Source: Defluviimonas salinarum
Lineage (GTDB): Bacteria; Pseudomonadota; Alphaproteobacteria; Rhodobacterales; Rhodobacteraceae
Length of the DNA stretch: 64,000 bases
Assembly (NCBI RefSeq): GCF_026013545.1
Contig: NZ_JAPDOG010000002.1
Span: 124,001-188,000, forward strand
Reading direction: 5' to 3'
Below the pieces are notes generated by a model. That model saw only the letters and a list, made by a program, of their open reading frames with translations. It made no database searches and was not told the origin of the DNA. The position numbers and the translations under genes are program-made. Positions 49,676 through 59,982 of this stretch are shown here, one piece after another (the first letter of the stretch is position 1; every line of letters begins with the position of its first letter).

Positions 49676-50272
49676 ATGCGCCGTTTCTTTGCCGCCCTTT
49701 CGGTCCTCCTCCTCACCGCCTGCGCGGCCGAGGATCTGAGCCGGCCGCCGGAACCGCTCGGCGATTTCGCGGTCGGGTATACGATCGTCGTGGCCAAGAA
49801 CGCCCAGTCCGTGGGGCCGTCGCGCCAGGCCACGGCCAGGGAATGGGAACATGTGCTGAAGACGGCGCTCGACAAGCATTTCGGCCGCTACGACGGCGAC
49901 AAGCTCTACCATATCGGCGTCACGGTCGACGCCTATGCGCTGGCGATTCCGGGCGTGCCGGTGGTGCTCAACCCGAAATCGGTGCTCGCGATCAACGTCA
50001 ACGTCTGGGACGACACCGCCGGTCGCAAGATCAACGCCGAGCCGGAGCAGCTGACCGTGTTCCAGAGCCTCTCGGGCGAGACCGTGATCGGCTCCGGCCT
50101 GACCCAGAACCGGAAGGAGCAGATGGAGGATCTCGCGGCCAACGCGGCCGACGACATCAATGACTGGCTCCTGCGGAACAAGGCCTGGTTCACGCCCGAG
50201 GCGGTGGCCGCACGCGCCGCGCTCGCCGCAGCCGAGGGCACCGCGCCGAAGCCCCCCGCGACGACCAACTGA
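49676..50272 (+). CDS. Predicted lipoprotein of unknown family
   Basis: The product of about 198 aa begins MRRFFAALSVLLLTACAAED, a lipoprotein signal whose lipobox LTAC ends at about residue 16. The mature part contains TIVVAKNAQSVGPSRQATAREWEHVLKTALDKHFGRYDGDKLYHIGVTVDAYALAIPGVPVVLNPKSVLAI. This resembles periplasmic proteins of the DUF4410-like kind, but I do not assign it. An upstream ATG at 49652 is in frame with an AGGAG only three bases away. I prefer 49676 because it starts the signal. It precedes tuf by 92 bp. Confidence 0.7.
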   Translation: MRRFFAALSVLLLTACAAEDLSRPPEPLGDFAVGYTIVVAKNAQSVGPSRQATAREWEHVLKTALDKHFGRYDGDKLYHIGVTVDAYALAIPGVPVVLNPKSVLAINVNVWDDTAGRKINAEPEQLTVFQSLSGETVIGSGLTQNRKEQMEDLAANAADDINDWLLRNKAWFTPEAVAARAALAAAEGTAPKPPATTN

Positions 50273-50364
50273 CGCTTGATTTTTCCAACTCCAGCCGATA
50301 CGCAGCCGGCGATGTTGACACGGGGTCCCGACCGGGCCCCCCCAGATCATGAGGCGCCCGCGAT

Positions 50365-51540
<1,176 letters not shown>

Positions 51541-51554
51541 GACCCTGGTTCGAC

Positions 51555-51581
51555 GCAGGCCGGGCATGAGGCCCGGTCTGC
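51555..51581 (+). terminator. Hairpin between tuf and rpsJ
   Basis: Arms GCAGGCCGGGC (51555-51565) and GCCCGGTCTGC (51571-51581) pair over 11 positions with one G-U, with a 5-nt loop. There is no T-run, so it is either a weak terminator or an attenuator reducing read-through from tuf into the ribosomal genes. Confidence 0.5.
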
Positions 51582-51615
51582 CTCTCAATCAGTAGCCCCC
51601 GCAAGAGGCAAGACA

Positions 51616-51924
51616 ATGACTGGTCAAAACATCCGCATCAGGCTCAAGGCCTTCGATTACCGCGTGCTGGACGCCAGCACGCAGGAAATCGTCAACACGG
51701 CCAAGCGCACCGGTGCCCAGGTCCGCGGTCCGATTCCGCTGCCGAACAAGATCGAGAAGTTCACGGTTCTCCGTGGTCCGCACATCGACAAGAAGTCGCG
51801 CGACCAGTGGGAAATCCGGACGCACAAGCGTCTTCTCGACATCGTCGATCCGACCCCGCAGACCGTGGACGCGCTGATGAAGCTCGACCTCGCCGCCGGC
51901 GTCGACGTCGAAATCAAGGTCTGA
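51616..51924 (+). CDS. rpsJ: 30S ribosomal protein S10
   Basis: The 102-aa protein matches S10/Nus[23 protein letters not shown] at the start, [37 protein letters not shown] in the middle, which is nearly invariant. It functions in the 30S head and in NusG-linked antitermination. It is the first gene of the S10 cluster, 14 bp before rplC. Confidence 0.98.
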   Translation: MTGQNIRIRLKAFDYRVLDASTQEIVNTAKRTGAQVRGPIPLPNKIEKFTVLRGPHIDKKSRDQWEIRTHKRLLDIVDPTPQTVDALMKLDLAAGVDVEIKV

Positions 51925-51938
51925 GGAGGGCACCGACC

Positions 51939-52820
51939 ATGTTGCGCTCTGGAGTGATCGCAAAGAAGCTGGGCATGACCCGGCTCTTCCTCGAGGACGG
52001 CCGCCAGGTTCCGGTCACCGTTCTCCAGCTTGACAACCTGCAGGTCGTGGCGCAGCGCACGGCCGAGAAGGATGGCTATTCGGCCGTCCAGCTCGGTGCC
52101 GGCACCGCCAAGGCCAAGCGCACCACGGCCGCGATGCGGGGCCACTTCGCCAAGGCGAAGGTGGAACCGAAGCGCAAGGTCGCGGAGTTCCGGGTGTCGC
52201 CGGAAAACCTGATCGAAGTGGGCGAGGAAATCACCGCCGACCACTATTTCGAGGGTCAGTTCGTCGACATCGCCGGCACCTCGATCGGTAAGGGCTTCGC
52301 CGGTGCGATGAAGCGTCACAACTTCGGCGGTCTGCGCGCCTCGCACGGCGTGTCGATCTCGCACCGTTCGCATGGCTCCACCGGCCAGTGCCAGGACCCC
52401 GGCAAGGTGTTCAAGGGCAAGAAGATGGCCGGCCATCTCGGCGCCGTCCGCGTGACCACGCAGAACCTGCAGGTCGTGCGCACCGACAGCGACCGCGGCC
52501 TGATCATGGTCAAGGGCTCGGTTCCGGGCTCGAAAGGTGGCTGGGTCACGATCAAGGACGCGGTGAAGAAGCCGCTGCCCGAGAACGTCATCCTGCCCGC
52601 CGCGCTGCGCTCCGCCGCCGACGCCGCCCGCAAGGCCGCTGAAGAGGCCGCTGCCGCCGCCGCCGCCGAGGAAGAAGCCGCGCGTCTCGCCGCTGCCGAA
52701 GCCGAAGCCGCCGCACAGGAAGCCGCGCTGAAGGCCGCCGAAGAGGCGATCAAGGCCGAGAAGGCTGCCGGCGAAGGCGAGCAGTCCGGCGATGCCGCGC
52801 CCGAAGGAGAGAAAGAATGA
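51939..52820 (+). CDS. rplC: 50S ribosomal protein L3 with long Ala/Glu-rich C-terminal extension
   Basis: The first ~220 residues are a standard L3 ([55 protein letters not shown]). Bacterial L3 usually ends there, near 209 aa. This one continues to 293 aa with a tail of about 70 residues dominated by Ala, Glu and Lys in heptad-like runs, predicted to be one long charged helix. The ATG at 51939 has a GAGGAGGG site. The stop overlaps rplD (ATGA). Extended L3 tails occur in related bacteria. Confidence 0.96.
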   Translation: MLRSGVIAKKLGMTRLFLEDGRQVPVTVLQLDNLQVVAQRTAEKDGYSAVQLGAGTAKAKRTTAAMRGHFAKAKVEPKRKVAEFRVSPENLIEVGEEITADHYFEGQFVDIAGTSIGKGFAGAMKRHNFGGLRASHGVSISHRSHGSTGQCQDPGKVFKGKKMAGHLGAVRVTTQNLQVVRTDSDRGLIMVKGSVPGSKGGWVTIKDAVKKPLPENVILPAALRSAADAARKAAEEAAAAAAAEEEAARLAAAEAEAAAQEAALKAAEEAIKAEKAAGEGEQSGDAAPEGEKE

Positions 52821-53437
52821 AACTCGATGTGATCAAGCTCGACGCCGGCAAGGCTGGCTCGATCGATCTCTCCGACGAGATCTTCGGGCTCGAGCCGCGC
52901 GCCGACATCCTGCACCGCGTCGTGCGCTGGCAGCGCGCGAAAGCGCAGCAGGGCACCCACTCGGTCCTCGGCAAGTCGGACGTGTCGTACTCGACCAAGA
53001 AGATCTACCGCCAGAAGGGCACCGGCGGCGCTCGCCACGGGTCCCGCAAGGCGCCGACCTTCCGTCACGGCGGCACCTACAAGGGCCCGACCCCGCGCAG
53101 CCACGCCCATGACCTCCCGAAGAAGTTCCGGGCGCTCGGTCTGAAGCACGCGCTGTCGGCGAAGGCCGGGGCTGGCCAGCTCATCATCCTCGACTCGCTC
53201 GACATGAAGGAAGCCAAGACCGCGGCCCTCGCCAAGGCGGCGAAGGAACTCGGCTGGAAGCGCGTCCTGATCATCGACGGCGCCGAGGTGGATGCGAACT
53301 TCGCCCGCGCCGCCGCGAACATCCAGGGCATTGATGTGCTGCCCTCGATGGGCGCCAATGTCTATGACATCCTCAAGCGTGACACGCTCGTGCTCACGAA
53401 GGCGGGTGTCGAAGCTCTGGAGGCTCGCCTGAAATGA
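52817..53437 (+). CDS. rplD: 50S ribosomal protein L4
   Basis: The 206-aa protein has the L4 exit-tunnel loop region ([30 protein letters not shown]) and the C-terminal [22 protein letters not shown]4 binds 23S rRNA, and in E. coli it also autoregulates the S10 operon. It overlaps rplC and rplW by 4 bp each. Confidence 0.98.
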   Translation: MKLDVIKLDAGKAGSIDLSDEIFGLEPRADILHRVVRWQRAKAQQGTHSVLGKSDVSYSTKKIYRQKGTGGARHGSRKAPTFRHGGTYKGPTPRSHAHDLPKKFRALGLKHALSAKAGAGQLIILDSLDMKEAKTAALAKAAKELGWKRVLIIDGAEVDANFARAAANIQGIDVLPSMGANVYDILKRDTLVLTKAGVEALEARLK

Positions 53438-53730
53438 GCGCGAAAGCTGAACACTACGACGTGATCGTGAAGCCCCTGATCACCGAAAAGGCGACCATGG
53501 CCTCCGAGGCCGGAGCGGTCGTCTTCCAGGTGGCCAAGGATGCGACCAAGCCGCAGATCAAGGAAGCGGTCGAGGCGGTCTTCGGCGTGAAGGTGAAGGC
53601 GGTCAACACCACCGTCACCAAGGGCAAGACCAAGCGCTTCCGCGGCCAGCCCGGCGTGCGGAGCGACGTGAAGAAGGCCTATGTGACCCTCGAAGAGGGG
53701 AACACTATCGACGTCTCTTCGGGGCTCTGA
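53434..53730 (+). CDS. rplW: 50S ribosomal protein L23
   Basis: The 98-aa protein shows [13 protein letters not shown] at the start and [37 protein letters not shown], the usual L23 core. It sits at the tunnel exit, where SRP and trigger factor dock. It overlaps rplD by 4 bp and is followed by a 119-bp gap with a hairpin, unusual within this cluster. Confidence 0.97.
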   Translation: MSAKAEHYDVIVKPLITEKATMASEAGAVVFQVAKDATKPQIKEAVEAVFGVKVKAVNTTVTKGKTKRFRGQPGVRSDVKKAYVTLEEGNTIDVSSGL

Positions 53731-53748
53731 TAGAAGGCGCCGAATCTC

Positions 53749-53771
53749 GCGGCCCCGGGTTCCGGGGCCGC
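53749..53771 (+). terminator. Terminator-like hairpin between rplW and rplB
   Basis: Perfect 10-bp arms GCGGCCCCGG (53749-53758) and CCGGGGCCGC (53762-53771) with a 3-nt loop are followed by TCGATTTTCT. It could partly terminate or attenuate transcription inside the S10 cluster. Confidence 0.6.
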
Positions 53772-53849
53772 TCGATTTTCTAAACCGGGGACCTTCGGGG
53801 CCCTACACCCAACGGACCGACAGGTCCAAAGCTACGGAAGACAGAGAGC

Positions 53850-54686
53850 ATGGCACTCAAGTCGTATAAACCGACGACGCCGGGCCAGCGTGGGCTGGTT
53901 CTGATCGACCGTTCGGAGCTTTGGAAAGGTCGCCCGGTCAAGGCCCTCACCGAGGGTCTGACCAAGACGGGCGGCCGGAACAACACCGGACGTGTCACCT
54001 CATGGCACAAGGGCGGCGGGGCGAAGCGCCTCTACCGCATCGTTGATTTCAAGCGTCGCAAGTTCGACGTCCCGGCGACCGTGGAACGGATCGAATACGA
54101 CCCGAACCGCACCGCCTTCATCGCGCTGGTTCGCTACCAGGACGGCGAGCAGGCCTACATCCTCGCCCCCCAGCGCCTCGGCGTGGGCGACCAGGTCATC
54201 GCCGGCGCCAAGACCGACGTGAAGCCCGGCAACGCGATGCCCTTCTCCGGCATGCCGATCGGCACGATCGTTCACAACGTCGAGATGAAGCCCGGCAAGG
54301 GCGGTCAGATCGCGCGCGCCGCGGGCACCTATGCCCAGTTCGTCGGCCGTGACGGCGGCTACGCCCAGATCCGCCTCTCCTCGGGCGAGCTGCGCATGGT
54401 CCGCCAGGAATGCATGGCGACCGTCGGCGCGGTGTCGAACGCCGACCACTCGAACCAGAACCTCGGGAAAGCCGGCCGCAAGCGGCACATGGGCATCCGC
54501 CCGACCGTCCGCGGCGTCGCGATGAACCCGATCGACCACCCGCACGGCGGCGGCGAAGGCCGGACCTCCGGTGGCCGTCACCCGGTTACCCCGTGGGGCA
54601 AGGGCACCAAGGGCAACCGCACCCGGTCGAACAAGAAGACGGACAAGTACATCGTCCGGTCGCGCCACACGAAGAAAGGGCGTTAA
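53850..54686 (+). CDS. rplB: 50S ribosomal protein L2
   Basis: The 278-aa protein begins [29 protein letters not shown] and has the peptidyl-transferase-associated [21 protein letters not shown] motif near residue 230. L2 supports subunit joining and peptidyl transfer. A long 5' leader with a hairpin separates it from rplW; rpsS follows after 3 bp. Confidence 0.98.
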   Translation: MALKSYKPTTPGQRGLVLIDRSELWKGRPVKALTEGLTKTGGRNNTGRVTSWHKGGGAKRLYRIVDFKRRKFDVPATVERIEYDPNRTAFIALVRYQDGEQAYILAPQRLGVGDQVIAGAKTDVKPGNAMPFSGMPIGTIVHNVEMKPGKGGQIARAAGTYAQFVGRDGGYAQIRLSSGELRMVRQECMATVGAVSNADHSNQNLGKAGRKRHMGIRPTVRGVAMNPIDHPHGGGEGRTSGGRHPVTPWGKGTKGNRTRSNKKTDKYIVRSRHTKKGR

Positions 54687-54689
54687 TCC

Positions 54690-54968
54690 ATGTCTCGTTC
54701 TATCTGGAAGGGCCCCTTCGTCGATTCCTACCTTCTGAAGAAGGCGGAAAAGGCGCAAGCCTCGGGCAAATCGGAAGTGATCAAGATCTGGTCGCGCCGC
54801 TCCACCATCCTGCCGCAGTTCGTCGGCCTCACGTTCGGGGTCTACAACGGTCACAAGCACATCCCGGTCAACGTGACTGAGGAGATGATCGGCCAGAAGT
54901 TCGGTGAATACTCGCCGACGCGGACCTACTACGGTCACGCCGCCGACAAGAAAGCCAAGAGGAAGTAA
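54690..54968 (+). CDS. rpsS: 30S ribosomal protein S19
   Basis: The 92-aa protein matches S19: [51 protein letters not shown] and [20 protein letters not shown]. It sits in the 30S head beside S13. rplV follows after 3 bp. Confidence 0.98.
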   Translation: MSRSIWKGPFVDSYLLKKAEKAQASGKSEVIKIWSRRSTILPQFVGLTFGVYNGHKHIPVNVTEEMIGQKFGEYSPTRTYYGHAADKKAKRK

Positions 54969-54971
54969 GCC

Positions 54972-55352
54972 ATGAGCAAGGAAAAGAATCCGCGCCGCGT
55001 GGCCGACAACGAAGCGATGGCCAAGTCCAAGATGCTTCGCACCTCGCCGCAGAAGCTGAACCTCGTCGCCGCGATGATCCGCGGCAAGAAGGTCGAGAAG
55101 GCGCTCGCCGACCTGACCTTCTCCAAGAAGCGGATCGCCGAGGACGTGCGCAAGTGCCTGCAGTCGGCAATCGCGAACGCCGAGAACAACCACGGGCTCG
55201 ACGTCGACGGTCTCGTCGTCGCCGAAGCCTATGTCGGCAAGAACATCACCCTCAAGCGCGGCCGCCCGCGTGCCCGGGGTCGGTTCGGCAAGATCATGAA
55301 ACCGTTCAGCGAGCTGACCATCAAGGTGCGGCAAGTCGAGGAGCAAGCGTAA
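54972..55352 (+). CDS. rplV: 50S ribosomal protein L22
   Basis: The 126-aa protein contains [53 protein letters not shown] and the tunnel loop end [17 protein letters not shown]22 lines the exit tunnel opposite L4. The stop overlaps the rpsC start by one base (TAATG). Confidence 0.98.
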   Translation: MSKEKNPRRVADNEAMAKSKMLRTSPQKLNLVAAMIRGKKVEKALADLTFSKKRIAEDVRKCLQSAIANAENNHGLDVDGLVVAEAYVGKNITLKRGRPRARGRFGKIMKPFSELTIKVRQVEEQA

Positions 55353-56062
55353 TGGGTCAGAAGGTCAATCCGATTGGCATGCGCCTCCAGGTCAACCGCA
55401 CCTGGGACAGCCGCTGGTACGCCGACAAGAAAGACTACGGCAACCTGCTTCTTGAAGACCTCAAGATGCGCGACTTCATCCATGCGGAGTGCAAGCAGGC
55501 CGGCGTCTCGAAGGTCATCATCGAACGTCCGCACAAGAAGTGCCGCGTCACGATCCATACCGCCCGTCCCGGTGTCATCATCGGCAAGAAGGGCGCGGAC
55601 ATCGAGACGCTGCGCAAGAAGCTGGCGAACTTCACCGACAGCGAGCTGCACCTCAACATCGTCGAGGTCCGCAAGCCGGAACTGGACGCCATGCTGGTGG
55701 CCGAGTCGATCGCCCAGCAGCTCGAGCGCCGGGTCTCGTTCCGCCGCGCGATGAAGCGTGGCGTGCAGAACTCGATGCGCATGGGCGCGCTCGGGATCCG
55801 AGTGAACGTCGCCGGTCGTCTCGGCGGCGCCGAGATCGCCCGGACCGAATGGTACCGCGAGGGTCGCGTTCCGCTGCACACGCTGCGCGCCGACATCGAC
55901 TATGCTCTGGCCGAAGCGACGACCCCCTACGGGATCATCGGCGTGAAGGTCTGGATCTTCAAAGGCGAGATCATGGAGCATGACCCCCAGGCCCACGACC
56001 GCAAGGCGGGAGAGGCCCAGGAAGGCCCGGCTCCGCGCGGCCCGCGCCGCGACGCCCGGTAA
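55352..56062 (+). CDS. rpsC: 30S ribosomal protein S3
   Basis: The 236-aa protein has [12 protein letters not shown] at the start, the KH motif [21 protein letters not shown], and the C-terminal [41 protein letters not shown]3 is at the mRNA entry site. The tail is Pro/Arg-rich. The longer open frame upstream of 55352 belongs to rplV. Confidence 0.98.
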   Translation: MGQKVNPIGMRLQVNRTWDSRWYADKKDYGNLLLEDLKMRDFIHAECKQAGVSKVIIERPHKKCRVTIHTARPGVIIGKKGADIETLRKKLANFTDSELHLNIVEVRKPELDAMLVAESIAQQLERRVSFRRAMKRGVQNSMRMGALGIRVNVAGRLGGAEIARTEWYREGRVPLHTLRADIDYALAEATTPYGIIGVKVWIFKGEIMEHDPQAHDRKAGEAQEGPAPRGPRRDAR

Positions 56063-56074
56063 GGAGTAGAAAAG

Positions 56075-56488
56075 ATGCTGCAACCGAAACGGACAAAGTT
56101 CCGCAAACAGCACAAGGGCCGGATCCACGGCGAAGCCAAGGGCGGTTTTGAACTGAACTTCGGCGGCTTCGGCCTCAAGGCAACCGAGCCCGAGCGCATC
56201 ACCGCGCGGCAGATCGAAGCGGCCCGCCGCGCGATCACCCGCCACATGAAGCGTCAGGGCCGGGTCTGGATCCGCGTCTTCCCGGACACCCCGGTGTCGT
56301 CGAAGCCGACGGAAGTCCGGATGGGTAAGGGCAAGGGCTCCGTCGATTTCTGGGCGGCCAAGGTCAAGCCGGGCCGGATCATGTTCGAGATCGACGGCGT
56401 GAACGAGACCATCGCCCGCGAGGCGCTCCGCCTCGGCTCGATGAAGCTCCCGGTCAAGACTCGCGTCGTCGTGCGCGAAGACTGGTAA
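56075..56488 (+). CDS. rplP: 50S ribosomal protein L16
   Basis: The 137-aa protein matches L16: [53 protein letters not shown] and [25 protein letters not shown]16 helps form the A-site region. In most bacteria rpmC follows directly. Here a strong terminator and an unrelated gene follow, so L16 closes this transcription unit. Confidence 0.98.
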   Translation: MLQPKRTKFRKQHKGRIHGEAKGGFELNFGGFGLKATEPERITARQIEAARRAITRHMKRQGRVWIRVFPDTPVSSKPTEVRMGKGKGSVDFWAAKVKPGRIMFEIDGVNETIAREALRLGSMKLPVKTRVVVREDW

Positions 56489-56509
56489 AGCCGACCGAAT
56501 GAAACGAAC

Positions 56510-56538
56510 AAAGCGCGCCGCGAGGCGCGCTTTTTTTT
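56510..56538 (+). terminator. Strong intrinsic terminator after rplP
   Basis: Arms AAAGCGCGCC (56510-56519) and GGCGCGCTTT (56524-56533) enclose a GCGA tetraloop (GNRA type) and run into eight T residues (56531-56538). This is a textbook terminator placed where the S10 operon would normally continue. Confidence 0.9.
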
Positions 56539-56620
56539 AACCGAACAATGGGAATATTCTCCTATGGATTGTGGTGGGCGGGTGTTGGGTGTTAGAAGGG
56601 TTGAGTTTCAGGCATTCGTA

Positions 56621-57298
56621 ATGACGCACACTATCAAAGCTTCTCGGTCGCTTCGGAAAGCCCATATCTGGTGCGTGGCTACGGTTCTTGTCATGTCGTT
56701 CGCTGAGCAAGCGTGTGCTGAAAAAGCAAACGTGCCGTTGCTTACAACGGAAGAAGTTCGGTCGGACTTTGAAGAACATGCTAAAACCTGGGTGTCGATC
56801 CCCGAAGTTGCACTAAACGCGATAGTGGCGGCGGAAGATCCCGAATTCTTTTCAAAGCCCGCTCAGAACTCAACGATCACGATCCAGCTCGGGAAGCGCT
56901 ATATCGTTGTTGTCATGCGGTCGCTTCTGTTCAGGATCACCGCGTTTCACAATGCCACGATCATGGCTCGCGAACTGACGCATTCCGAAATCTTGAATTG
57001 GTACGCTCAAGAAGTCTGGCTGGGCAATTTCTGTTTTGGTTTTCCCTCGGCTGGCAAGGCGTATTTCGGCAAGGACGTAGGCGATTTGGATGTTCAGGAC
57101 TACGCCTTGCTGGCCGCTCTCGTCCAAACTCCGATGAAATATGATCCTATTCGTGTGCCTGAAAAAGCGATGGAAAGGCGAAATCAGGTACTCAACAAGA
57201 TGCAAGAGGCGGGATTCCTGACTGTATCTGAAGCCACCGATGCTGCCGATACGTCCCTGGGTATTCGCCAGCCCGCGCAAGGCTGCGAACTGAAGTGA
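56621..57298 (+). CDS. Secreted, degenerate GT51 transglycosylase-domain protein inside the ribosomal cluster
   Basis: The 225-aa product has a signal peptide (AHIWCVATVLVMSFAEQACA) and then a shortened GT51 domain: AAEDPEFF at residues 71-77 (catalytic Glu72), STITIQL at 84-90, LTHSEILNWYAQEVWLG near 119-134, YFGKDVGDLDVQDYALLAALVQTP near 148-171. The ~20 residues that normally separate EDxxF from STIT, including the His-x-Gly, are missing. The second catalytic Glu position appears as Ala. It is therefore likely inactive as a peptidoglycan polymerase. Base composition is visibly more AT-rich than every neighbour, pointing to acquisition. The ATG at 56621 is set by the signal peptide; the ribosome site is weak. 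Confidence 0.7.
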   Translation: MTHTIKASRSLRKAHIWCVATVLVMSFAEQACAEKANVPLLTTEEVRSDFEEHAKTWVSIPEVALNAIVAAEDPEFFSKPAQNSTITIQLGKRYIVVVMRSLLFRITAFHNATIMARELTHSEILNWYAQEVWLGNFCFGFPSAGKAYFGKDVGDLDVQDYALLAALVQTPMKYDPIRVPEKAMERRNQVLNKMQEAGFLTVSEATDAADTSLGIRQPAQGCELK

Positions 57299-57331
57299 CG
57301 CACCTTCACTGTAGGCCAATCAAACTTTCCC

Positions 57332-57360
57332 TTGCCCTGTCCTCCCCCCTCCCTTATAGG
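57332..57360 (+). promoter_or_regulatory. Sigma70-type promoter upstream of rpmC
   Basis: TTGCCC (57332-57337) and TATAGG (57355-57360) are separated by 17 bp, 112 bases before the rpmC start and 34 bases after the GT51-like gene. It would restart transcription of the distal ribosomal genes after the upstream terminator. Confidence 0.6.
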
Positions 57361-57471
57361 AACGCATCCTGCGATTCCGGGCTCCCGGATTCGTGGGTCC
57401 ATCATTGACTCCACCGGGCATCAGGTCACCCGCAAGGGCCTTCCGGTGATGTTGAAAGGAAGATCGGCGAA

Positions 57472-57675
57472 ATGAACGCCCAGGAACTGAACGCGAAGAC
57501 GCCCGACCAGCTCCGTGACGAGCTTGTCGCGCTCAAGAAGGAGGCCTTCAACCTCCGCTTCCAGCAGGCCACCGGCCAGCTCGAGAACACCGCCCGCATG
57601 CGCGCCGTCCGCCGCGACGTCGCCCGCATCAAGACGGTCCTGAACCAGAAAGCCGCTGAAGCGGCGGCGAACTGA
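57472..57675 (+). CDS. rpmC: 50S ribosomal protein L29
   Basis: The 67-aa helical protein has [52 protein letters not shown], the L29 pattern. A GGAAGATCGGCGAA leader with a ribosome site precedes it. A new promoter lies upstream, since the cluster is interrupted before this gene. rpsQ follows after 11 bp. Confidence 0.96.
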   Translation: MNAQELNAKTPDQLRDELVALKKEAFNLRFQQATGQLENTARMRAVRRDVARIKTVLNQKAAEAAAN

Positions 57676-57686
57676 GGAAACGAGAC

Positions 57687-57920
57687 ATGCCCAAACGTAT
57701 CCTGCAAGGCGTCGTGACCTCGGACAAGAACGAGCAGACGATCACCGTCCTCGTCGAGCGTCGCTTCAAGCACCCGCTGCTGCACAAGACCGTGCGGAAG
57801 TCGAAGAAGTACCGCGCCCATGACGCGCAGAACCAGTTCAAGGTCGGTGACACCGTTCGCATCGAAGAGTGCGCGCCGATCTCGAAGACCAAGCGTTGGA
57901 CGGTCGTGACGGAGGCCTGA
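57687..57920 (+). CDS. rpsQ: 30S ribosomal protein S17
   Basis: The 77-aa protein contains [41 protein letters not shown] and [22 protein letters not shown], the S17 OB-fold. It follows rpmC closely. An 83-bp spacer with an imperfect GC hairpin precedes rplN. Confidence 0.97.
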   Translation: MPKRILQGVVTSDKNEQTITVLVERRFKHPLLHKTVRKSKKYRAHDAQNQFKVGDTVRIEECAPISKTKRWTVVTEA

Positions 57921-58003
57921 GGCCTAACCCCACGTCCTCCTTCTGAACGAAACCCTGGGGGTCCGGACGACCGGAACAAACCCCAAAGGTCGGGAGAAAC
58001 CAA

Positions 58004-58372
58004 ATGATCCAGATGCAGACCAATCTGGATGTCGCTGACAACTCCGGCGCGCGCCGGGTTCAGTGCATCAAGGTCCTGGGTGGTTCCCACCGCCGCTACG
58101 CCAGCGTCGGCGACATCATCGTGGTGTCGGTCAAGGAAGCCATCCCGCGCGGCCGCGTGAAGAAAGGTGACGTCCGCAAGGCCGTCGTCGTGCGCACCGC
58201 CAAGGAAGTCCGTCGCGAAGACGGCACGTCGATCCGCTTCGACCGCAACGCCGCCGTCATCCTGAACAACCAGGGCGAACCGGTCGGCACCCGTATCTTC
58301 GGGCCGGTCGTGCGCGAGCTGCGCGCCAAGAACTTCATGAAGATCATCTCGCTGGCTCCGGAGGTGCTCTGA
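58004..58372 (+). CDS. rplN: 50S ribosomal protein L14
   Basis: The 122-aa protein starts [27 protein letters not shown] and contains [30 protein letters not shown] and FGPVVRELR, the L14 signature. Stop and rplX start overlap by one base (TGATG). Confidence 0.98.
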   Translation: MIQMQTNLDVADNSGARRVQCIKVLGGSHRRYASVGDIIVVSVKEAIPRGRVKKGDVRKAVVVRTAKEVRREDGTSIRFDRNAAVILNNQGEPVGTRIFGPVVRELRAKNFMKIISLAPEVL

Positions 58373-58677
58373 TGGCTGCGAAACTGAAAAAAGGCGACAC
58401 CGTCGTCGTCCTTGCCGGCAAGGACAAGGGCAAGCAGGGCGAAATCCAGTCCGTTGATCCCAAGGCCAACAAGGCCGTGGTCGAGGGCATCAACATCGCC
58501 ATCCGCCACCAGCGCCAGACCCAGCAGAGCCAGGGCGGCCGCCAGCCGAAGGCGATGCCGGTCGATCTGTCGAACCTCGCGCTCATGGACAAGAACGGCA
58601 AAGCGACCCGCGTCGGCTTCCGCATGGAAGGCGACAAGAAGGTCCGTTTCGCCAAGACCACGGGGGACGTGATCTGA
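58372..58677 (+). CDS. rplX: 50S ribosomal protein L24
   Basis: The 101-aa protein has the KOW motif [23 protein letters not shown], then [20 protein letters not shown] and [23 protein letters not shown]24 starts 50S assembly. It overlaps rplN and rplE by one base each. Confidence 0.97.
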   Translation: MAAKLKKGDTVVVLAGKDKGKQGEIQSVDPKANKAVVEGINIAIRHQRQTQQSQGGRQPKAMPVDLSNLALMDKNGKATRVGFRMEGDKKVRFAKTTGDVI

Positions 58678-59237
58678 TGCTCGACGCAGCCAACTACACC
58701 CCGCGCCTCAAGGCCGCCTACAAGGACAAGATCCGCGCCGCTCTGAAGGAGGAATTCTCCTACAAGAACGAGATGCAGATCCCGAAGCTTGAGAAGATCG
58801 TTCTCAACATGGGCGTCGGCGAGGCCGTGAAGGACACCAAGAAGGTCAAGCAGGCCTCCGAGGAGCTCACGCTCATCGCCGGTCAGAAGGCCGTCGTCAC
58901 CAAGGCCAAGAAGTCGATCGCCGGCTTCCGCGTCCGTGAAGAGATGCCGCTCGGCACCAAGGTCACGCTGCGCGGCGACCGGATGTACGAATTCCTCGAC
59001 CGCCTGATCACGATCGCGCTGCCGCGCGTCCGCGACTTCCGCGGCGTCAAGGGCTCCTCGTTCGACGGCCGCGGCAACTACGCGATGGGCCTGAAGGAAC
59101 ACATCGTGTTCCCCGAGATCGACTTTGACAAGGTCGACGAAGTTCTCGGCATGGACATCATCATCTGCACCACCGCGAAAACTGACGCGGAAGCGAAGGC
59201 GCTGTTGAAGCAATTCAACATGCCCTTCACCAGCTGA
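58677..59237 (+). CDS. rplE: 50S ribosomal protein L5
   Basis: The 186-aa protein has [48 protein letters not shown], and [35 protein letters not shown], all L5 blocks. It binds 5S rRNA. It is one base overlapped with rplX, and 18 bp ahead of rpsN. Confidence 0.98.
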   Translation: MLDAANYTPRLKAAYKDKIRAALKEEFSYKNEMQIPKLEKIVLNMGVGEAVKDTKKVKQASEELTLIAGQKAVVTKAKKSIAGFRVREEMPLGTKVTLRGDRMYEFLDRLITIALPRVRDFRGVKGSSFDGRGNYAMGLKEHIVFPEIDFDKVDEVLGMDIIICTTAKTDAEAKALLKQFNMPFTS

Positions 59238-59255
59238 TCGCGGAGGAACGACGAT

Positions 59256-59561
59256 ATGGCTAAGAAATCCATGGTGAACCGCGAAGTGAAGCGCGCCAAG
59301 CTGGTCGAGCAATACGCCGCCAAGCGCGCCGCACTGAAGGAAATCATCGAAGACCAGTCGAAGCCGATGGAAGAGCGCTTCAAGGCCTCGATGAAACTGG
59401 CGAAGCTGCCCCGCAACTCCTCGGCGACGCGGATCCACAACCGCTGCCAGCTGACGGGCCGTCCGCACGCCTATTACCGCAAACTCAAGCTCAGCCGCAT
59501 CATGCTGCGCGATCTCGCCTCGATGGGGCAGATCCCGGGCATGGTGAAGTCGAGCTGGTAA
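59256..59561 (+). CDS. rpsN: 30S ribosomal protein S14
   Basis: The 101-aa S14 has the C-terminal [41 protein letters not shown] (written here in part), without the four zinc cysteines of the short C+ form, so it is the zinc-independent type. A GGAGG site lies upstream. Confidence 0.97.
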   Translation: MAKKSMVNREVKRAKLVEQYAAKRAALKEIIEDQSKPMEERFKASMKLAKLPRNSSATRIHNRCQLTGRPHAYYRKLKLSRIMLRDLASMGQIPGMVKSSW

Positions 59562-59573
59562 GGAGGTCGAGAT

Positions 59574-59972
59574 ATGTCGATGAACGATCCTCTCGGCGAT
59601 ATGCTGACCCGCATCCGCAACGCGCAGATGCGCGGCAAGTCCACCGTCCGCACGCCGGCCTCCAAGCTCCGCGCCTGGGTGCTCGATGTGCTCAAGGACG
59701 AGGGCTATATCCGGGGTTATGAAACTGCGACGGCGGCCAATGGCCAGCCGGAGCTGGAAATCAGCCTCAAGTACTTCGAAGGCACGCCGGTGATCCGCGA
59801 GATCAAGCGCGTCTCGAAGCCGGGCCGCCGGGTCTATGCCGGCGTCAAGGAGATCCCGTCGGTCCGCCAGGGCCTGGGTGTCTCCATCGTCTCCACGCCG
59901 AAGGGCGTGATGTCGGATGCAGCCGCACGGAGCGCCAATGTCGGCGGCGAAGTGCTCTGCACCGTGTTCTAA
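59574..59972 (+). CDS. rpsH: 30S ribosomal protein S8
   Basis: The 132-aa protein shows [52 protein letters not shown] and the STPKGVMSD motif near the end. The ATG at 59574 has AAGGAGG seven bases upstream; an ATG two codons later is possible. In E. coli S8 represses the spc operon. Confidence 0.97.
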   Translation: MSMNDPLGDMLTRIRNAQMRGKSTVRTPASKLRAWVLDVLKDEGYIRGYETATAANGQPELEISLKYFEGTPVIREIKRVSKPGRRVYAGVKEIPSVRQGLGVSIVSTPKGVMSDAAARSANVGGEVLCTVF

Positions 59973-59982
59973 GGAGGGTTCG

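Noticed and set aside
47135-50272. A 1045-codon open frame on the plus strand ending in the lipoprotein
   Set aside because: Only the last ~198 residues are real. The rest is antisense to the P450 and the amber-interrupted gene.
50315-50320. TTGACA upstream of tuf as a promoter -35
   Set aside because: The bases 16-19 further on are C-rich and give no usable -10, so I did not list a promoter.
56489-57471. Insertion sequence or integron explanation for the GT51-like gene
   Set aside because: No transposase, integrase, terminal inverted repeat or target duplication is visible around it.
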